Source: Xanthobacteraceae bacterium (GTDB lineage Bacteria > Pseudomonadota > Alphaproteobacteria > Rhizobiales > Xanthobacteraceae). From it: a stretch of 9,840 nucleotides of DNA. This document shows, piece by piece, positions 6,519 through 9,840 of this stretch. How positions within the stretch are numbered: the first letter of the stretch is position 1; each line of letters starts with the position of its first letter. The notes beneath the pieces are model-generated. The model did not search any database, was not told where the DNA came from, and saw only the letters and a list, made by a program, of their open reading frames with translations. The translations under genes and the position numbers were made by a program. The stretch lies in the NCBI GenBank assembly GCA_030037105.1, contig JASHRY010000237.1:1-9840 (forward strand), in the 5' to 3' direction.

Positions 6519-7899
6519 TTAAGCGCGCGCCTCTCTCATCTTCAACACCCGATCGACCATGGCGCCGGCCTCGCCGAGATAATGCGTCGGATCGCACAGC
6601 CGCGCGAGGGCCGCGCGGTCGAGGTGCTTGGCGATCTCCTCATTCTCGGCGAGCAGATCGACCAGCGGCCGACCGGTGGCGATGACTTGGCGGCAGAGGT
6701 CGTAGACGAGATCGTGCGCGTATTGGCGGCCGAGATGCGGGCCGAGCCGCATCATCACCGCCTCGGAGACGATGAGCCCGCGCGTTACGTCGAGATTGGC
6801 GCGCATCTTCTTCTCATCGACCTGAAGGCCGCTCGCCACCAAGCGGGTCTGTGCCAGCACGCCGGCAGTCAGACAGAAGATTTCCGGCAGCACGATCCAT
6901 TCGATCTCCCAGGGGGCCGGTGGCGCGCTCGTGGTCTGCGACCATGGCGTCAAGGAGCGCGGCGACCTCCTGGCGCACCACCGCGTTCAGCGCGGTGATG
7001 TAGACCGAGGAGATCGGGTTGCGCTTCTGCGGCATGGTCGACGACGAGCCGCGACCTTCCCGGAACGGCTCGGAGAGCTCCGCGACTTCGGTCTGCATCA
7101 ACAGTTTCACGTCGCAAGCGAACTTCGCGCAGGTGCCGGCGAGGAGGCCGAGGAAGCAGCCGACCTCGGCGATCGAATCGCGCGTCGTGTGCCAGGCGAT
7201 CTCCGGCGCGCCGAGTTTCAGCTCCTTCATCAATTCGGCCTGCACGTCGAGGCCGCCTCCGCCCAGCGCGGCGAGCGTGCCGGCCGCCCCGCCGAACTCG
7301 CCGACCAGCGCGCGCCCGCGCAGCTCCTGCAGCCGCTGCCGGTGGCGTTCGAACGCCGCCAGCAAGGTCGCCACCTTGTAGCCGAAGGTGATCGGCACCG
7401 CCTGCTGCAGGTTGCTGCGGCCGGCCATCGGCGTGTCGCGGTATCGGCGCGCAAGGCGCCCGAGCTCGTCGGCGATTGCTTCAATGTCCGCTTCGATCAG
7501 GGCGAGCGCCTCGCGAATCTGCAGCACGGTGGCGGTGTCGGTCACGTCCTGCGTGGTCGCGCCCCAATGGCACCACTCGCCGAGCCGGTCGCGGCAGAGC
7601 GCGACGAGCTGCTGCACCACCGGCAGCACCGGGTAACCGATGCGTTCGGTCTGCGCCTTTAGCTTAACGAAATCGATCTCGGCGGCATGGCAATGGCGGC
7701 CGATCTCGTCGGCCGCCGCGTGCGGAATAATGCCGAGCCGCGCCTCGACTCGCGCCAGCGCTGCCTCGACGTCGAGATATTTCTGCACGCGGCTCTCGTC
7801 GGAGAACACGCGCCGCATCGCCGCGGTCGAGAAGATGTCGCCGAACACGGCGGAATCGACGACGGTTGCCGAACTCTTCGCGGGCGTTGCTGCAGGCAT
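6519..7899 (-). pseudogene. Fumarase/aspartase-superfamily lyase (PcaB/PurB-like), interrupted by a one-base frameshift
   Basis: The minus strand encodes a lyase of the adenylosuccinate lyase / 3-carboxy-cis,cis-muconate cycloisomerase group (COG0015). Frame one, from the ATG at 7899, covers residues 1-329: HWGATTQDVTDTA (111-123), AGRSNLQQAVPITFG (159-173) and the superfamily signature GSSSTMPQKRNP (284-295), which carries the catalytic serine loop. After ATGP the frame breaks at a run of five G (6912-6916; CCCCC in the sense strand). Removing one base joins WEIEWIVLPE and the complete C-terminal domain, ending in TAA at 6519-6521. The repaired protein is 459 residues, normal for the family. 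As read, it would stop early at 6814, losing the C-terminal helices that form the tetramer's active sites. LQQAVPITFG is closer to PcaB than to PurB, so a catabolic lyase is my best guess. No clear Shine-Dalgarno site precedes 7899. A sequencing error is possible. Confidence 0.85.
6912..6916 (-). other. Frameshift site in the lyase gene (homopolymer of five)
   Basis: The plus strand reads CCCAGGGGGCCGG; the sense strand is GGCCCCCTGGG. With four C the reading is GPWEIEW, the expected continuation. With five C it becomes GPLGDRMD and runs to a stop at 6814. No other disruption was seen on either side, so this is either a recent mutation, a phase-variable tract or an assembly error. Confidence 0.8.
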
Positions 7900-7941
7900 G
7901 GGCTCGAATCTCGCGCTGGCGTAAATTTCGTAAAGGTTATC

Positions 7942-7956
7942 TGTTCGCTTCGAACA
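7942..7956. repeat. Perfect palindrome in the divergent lyase/cpaB intergenic region
   Basis: TGTTCG-CTT-CGAACA forms a 6+3+6 inverted repeat, 43-57 bases upstream of the lyase start and 172-186 bases upstream of cpaB. Its position fits an operator for the lyase gene, where it would overlap the promoter. The arms do not have the direct-repeat layout of the alphaproteobacterial LexA site (GTTC-N7-GTTC), and I cannot assign a regulator. The rest of 7900-8127 shows no convincing promoter or structure. Confidence 0.4.
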
Positions 7957-8116
7957 AAGCGATACACGCCCCGTAAAGAATACGCGTTGAAGCAATGTTC
8001 AGCATAGGCCGAGAAGCCTTGGCGGTTTCCCCGCGGGCGCACCGCAGTTTCACCAATTCCACACCAGCGGCGGATCAATACTCGCCGCGAACAACTAAAG
8101 AATTCGACGCGTCATC

Positions 8117-8122
8117 AGGGGA
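8117..8122 (+). promoter_or_regulatory. Ribosome binding site of cpaB (GTG start)
   Basis: AGGGGA lies 5 bases before the GTG at 8128. It supports that non-ATG start over the in-frame ATG at 8149, which would remove the charged residues before the membrane segment. Confidence 0.6.
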
Positions 8123-8127
8123 CGGAC

Positions 8128-9006
8128 GTGCGCACCAGTACAATCGTGATGGTCGCCTTTGCGGTCTTGTTCGGGCTGCTCGCCGTGTTTTTAGCGCAGA
8201 CTTGGCTCAACAATCAGGCCGAACAGCGCCTGCGCAGCCTCGAGGCGCAGGAGAAATCGGGCGCGGCGGCGCGCACCATCGTCGTCGCCCGCCGGGCGTT
8301 GCGGTTCGGTGACGAGCTTCGCGCCGCGGCGCTGCGCGAAGTGGCCTGGCCGGGAAACGCGCTGCCGGCAGGCGCCTTCGCCAAGATCGCGGCCCTCACC
8401 GCAAGCAAGCGCATCGTGCTGATGCCGATCGACGCCAACGAGGCAATCCTCGCTTCCAAGATCACCGGTCCGGGCCAGCGCGCCACGCTCTCGGCCATGC
8501 TGCACGAGGGAATGAAGGCGGTGACCATTCGCGTCAATGATGTTGAGGGCGTCGCCGGCTTTGTGCTGCCGGGCGACCATGTCGATGTCGTGCTGACGCG
8601 GCAGGTCGACAAGAGCAAGGCGACGAATGACGTGGTGATCCAGAACGCGCGCGTGCTCGCGATCGACCAGTTGGCGGACGCGCGCGCGGAAAAGCCTTCC
8701 GTCGCCAAGGCGGTGACGCTGGAAGTTAGCGTCACCGACGGCCAGAGGCTCGCGCTCGCTTCCGCGGTCGGGACGCTGTCGCTGCTGCTGCGCAAGGCCG
8801 GCGAGATGGAAGAGCAAAGCCGGCGGCGGGTCACCCTCATGGATTTGGGAGGCATCGCCGCGCCGTCGAGCGATTCACGCTTCGTGACCGTCCGCGTGAC
8901 GCGCGCATTCCGGCATGAAGCAAGCAAGCACGATGAATACAGCGTGCCGGTCGAGGGCGGAAAGCGTTCTGCCGCCCTTGCCGGACGCGAGCCGATGCAC
9001 GACTGA
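8128..9006 (+). CDS. cpaB: CpaB/RcpC, Flp (Tad) pilus assembly protein
   Basis: A 292-residue CpaB/RcpC protein, the periplasmic partner of the CpaC secretin in the Flp/Tad type IVc pilus machine. Residues 5-27 are a single N-terminal membrane anchor. A SAF-like beta-clip domain follows at about 48-110 (IVVARRALRFGDELR, then AWPGNALPAGAF). The RcpC domain at about 115-235 carries the hallmark LPGDHVDVV (147-155) and ends in LALASAVGTLSLLLR. The C-terminal tail from about 240 is charged and variable. The length is normal for the family. The start is a GTG with AGGGGA in front. cpaC begins 75 bases after the stop in the same direction, so the pair belongs to one operon. No flp pilin or cpaA peptidase gene lies immediately upstream: the neighbour there is a divergent lyase gene, so cpaB appears to open this transcription unit. 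Confidence 0.93.
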   Translation: MRTSTIVMVAFAVLFGLLAVFLAQTWLNNQAEQRLRSLEAQEKSGAAARTIVVARRALRFGDELRAAALREVAWPGNALPAGAFAKIAALTASKRIVLMPIDANEAILASKITGPGQRATLSAMLHEGMKAVTIRVNDVEGVAGFVLPGDHVDVVLTRQVDKSKATNDVVIQNARVLAIDQLADARAEKPSVAKAVTLEVSVTDGQRLALASAVGTLSLLLRKAGEMEEQSRRRVTLMDLGGIAAPSSDSRFVTVRVTRAFRHEASKHDEYSVPVEGGKRSAALAGREPMHD

Positions 9007-9070
9007 CGGAGATCGCGGTCGGCGACGAATTGGGGCGTGAACTTGAACTTTGGGACAACGAGCGAATCGC

Positions 9071-9076
9071 GGGAGG
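9071..9076 (+). promoter_or_regulatory. Ribosome binding site of cpaC (GTG start)
   Basis: GGGAGG lies 5 bases before the GTG at 9082. This picks that codon over later in-frame starts (GTG 9148, ATG 9190), even though it leaves about 34 residues before the hydrophobic signal segment. Confidence 0.7.
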
Positions 9077-9081
9077 CAGAC

Positions 9082-9840
9082 GTGAACAGCCGCTATGAAA
9101 ACACAAAGCCCATCGCCGGCGGACGCCGGCTGCAATCGGACGGGGGCGTGACACTCGGGGGGCTCCGGCCGCGCTGTCGATTGGCGGCGATGCTGGTCGC
9201 GATGATCGTCATGCTGCTTGCGCTCGCGACCGGCGAGTCGCGGGCGCAGCAGCGCATCGCGTTGGCGAATTCCGCGCATACCACGACGGTGACGGTGACG
9301 GTCGGAAAATCGCTGGACGTCCATACCGATCGGAGCTTCGTCGACATTACGGTCGGCGATCCCGAGATCGCCGACGTGAACCCGCTCACCGATCATGCGC
9401 TGTCGATCCTCGGCAAGAAGATCGGCACGACGCGGGTCACGGTGTATGACGAGAACAAGAAGCCGGTCGGCATTTTCGACATCGAGGTGTCCTACGACAT
9501 CCCGCGGCTCAGCGCCGAGATCGCGCGCTTCACCGGCGGCGGGATCAGGGTGTCGTCGGTCAACGGCCGGATCATGTTGAGCGGCACGGCGCCCGACGCC
9601 GTCACGCTCGACAAGGCCGTGACCGTCGCCCGTCAGTTCGCACCGGATGTCGTCAACGTCGTCCAGGTCGTGCAGCCGCAGCAGGTCATGCTGCAAGTGC
9701 GCTTCCTCGAGGTTTCGCGTTCGGCGAGCCGCGAGCTCGGCGTGCAGTGGAACGTATTCGGCAGTTCGGCGGTCGCCAACATCGGCAACCAGGTCAGCGC
9801 CAGCCAATTGCCGATTACCAACTCGTCGATTTCGTCGGCG
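9082..9840 (+). CDS. cpaC: CpaC/RcpA outer-membrane secretin of the Flp (Tad) pilus, N-terminal part (runs off window)
   Basis: The first 253 residues of the CpaC/RcpA secretin, the outer-membrane pore through which Flp pili leave the cell. After a long basic leader (1-34), residues 35-50 form the hydrophobic core of the signal peptide, with likely cleavage near ESRAQ (52-56). Residues about 67-137 are the pilus-secretin N-terminal domain (VTVGKSLDVHTDRSFVDITV, DPEIADVNPLTDHALSILG). Residues about 140-200 form a BON-like domain (FTGGGIRVSSVNGRIMLSG, ending NVVQVVQPQQ). VMLQVRFLEVSRSASRELG (202-220) is the start of the secretin domain proper. The frame is still open at base 9840, so the barrel and C-terminus lie beyond the window. 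The start is a GTG fixed by GGGAGG at 9071-9076. It follows cpaB by 75 bases, and further cpa/tad genes are expected downstream. Confidence 0.93.
   Translation, partial: MNSRYENTKPIAGGRRLQSDGGVTLGGLRPRCRLAAMLVAMIVMLLALATGESRAQQRIALANSAHTTTVTVTVGKSLDVHTDRSFVDITVGDPEIADVNPLTDHALSILGKKIGTTRVTVYDENKKPVGIFDIEVSYDIPRLSAEIARFTGGGIRVSSVNGRIMLSGTAPDAVTLDKAVTVARQFAPDVVNVVQVVQPQQVMLQVRFLEVSRSASRELGVQWNVFGSSAVANIGNQVSASQLPITNSSISSA

Noticed and set aside
7942..7956. LexA/SOS box reading of the GTTC...GAAC motif
   Set aside because: The alphaproteobacterial LexA site is a direct repeat GTTC-N7-GTTC; here the halves are inverted with a three-base centre.
7900..7995. N-terminal extension of the lyase to a TTG at 7995
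   Set aside because: There is no Shine-Dalgarno site, and the extra residues are unlike the family's N-terminus. The extension also covers the palindrome at 7942-7956. The ATG at 7899 gives a normal length, although its own ribosome site is weak.
9286..9303. Short tandem repeat ACGGTG ACGGTG ACGGTC in cpaC
   Set aside because: It encodes an alternating Thr-Val beta strand in the secretin N-terminal domain; it is too short to be a repeat feature.
1..9840. CRISPR array, tRNA or rRNA genes, phage att sites, toxin-antitoxin pair or defence island
   Set aside because: No regularly spaced repeats, cloverleaf sequence, rRNA-like segment or matching protein families were seen on either strand.

Overview
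The window is high-GC DNA. Its gene content points to an alphaproteobacterium, most likely of the Hyphomicrobiales (Bradyrhizobium/Rhodopseudomonas-like): an FtrA/FtrB-type iron-uptake pair, a very long LplT-PlsC-acyl-ACP-synthetase fusion, a stand-alone MetE-like methyltransferase, and the start of a Cpa/Tad pilus locus. This placement is inferred from the proteins; no rRNA or other marker gene is present.

Layout, left to right. (1) 1-196: the 3' end of an IS630-family insertion sequence, whose transposase tail is broken by a one-base insertion in an A-run. (2) 197-413: an AT-rich leader with an imperfect Irr/ICE-box-like element. (3) 414-1305 (+): ftrA (P19-type periplasmic iron-binding protein) and ftrB (periplasmic cupredoxin-like partner), nearly abutting. 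The membrane genes ftrC and ftrD that usually follow are absent. (4) 1306-1574: non-coding, with one strong stem-loop. (5) 1575-4982 (+): one 1135-residue protein joining a lysophospholipid flippase (LplT), a PlsC acyltransferase and an acyl-ACP synthetase (Aas). (6) 5023-6255 (-): a MetE C-terminal-domain-like zinc methyltransferase, convergent with aas. (7) 6256-6518: non-coding, with a candidate promoter and a hairpin leader. (8) 6519-7899 (-): a fumarase/aspartase-superfamily lyase (PcaB/PurB-like), interrupted by a one-base insertion in a homopolymer. (9) 7900-8127: a divergent intergenic region with a short palindrome. (10) 8128-9006 (+) cpaB and 9082 to the window end (+) cpaC (partial), both with GTG starts: the beginning of a Flp/Tad pilus secretion operon.

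The genes form several functional units rather than one pathway: iron acquisition (ftrAB), membrane phospholipid repair (aas), one-carbon or sulfur metabolism (MetE-like), a probably catabolic lyase, and surface pili (cpaBC). I found no convincing wholly new multi-gene system. The points most worth a second look are the ftrAB pair lacking its permease beside an IS scar, the imperfect Irr-like site in front of it, the frameshifted lyase whose reading frame is otherwise intact, and the hairpin leader of the MetE-like gene.
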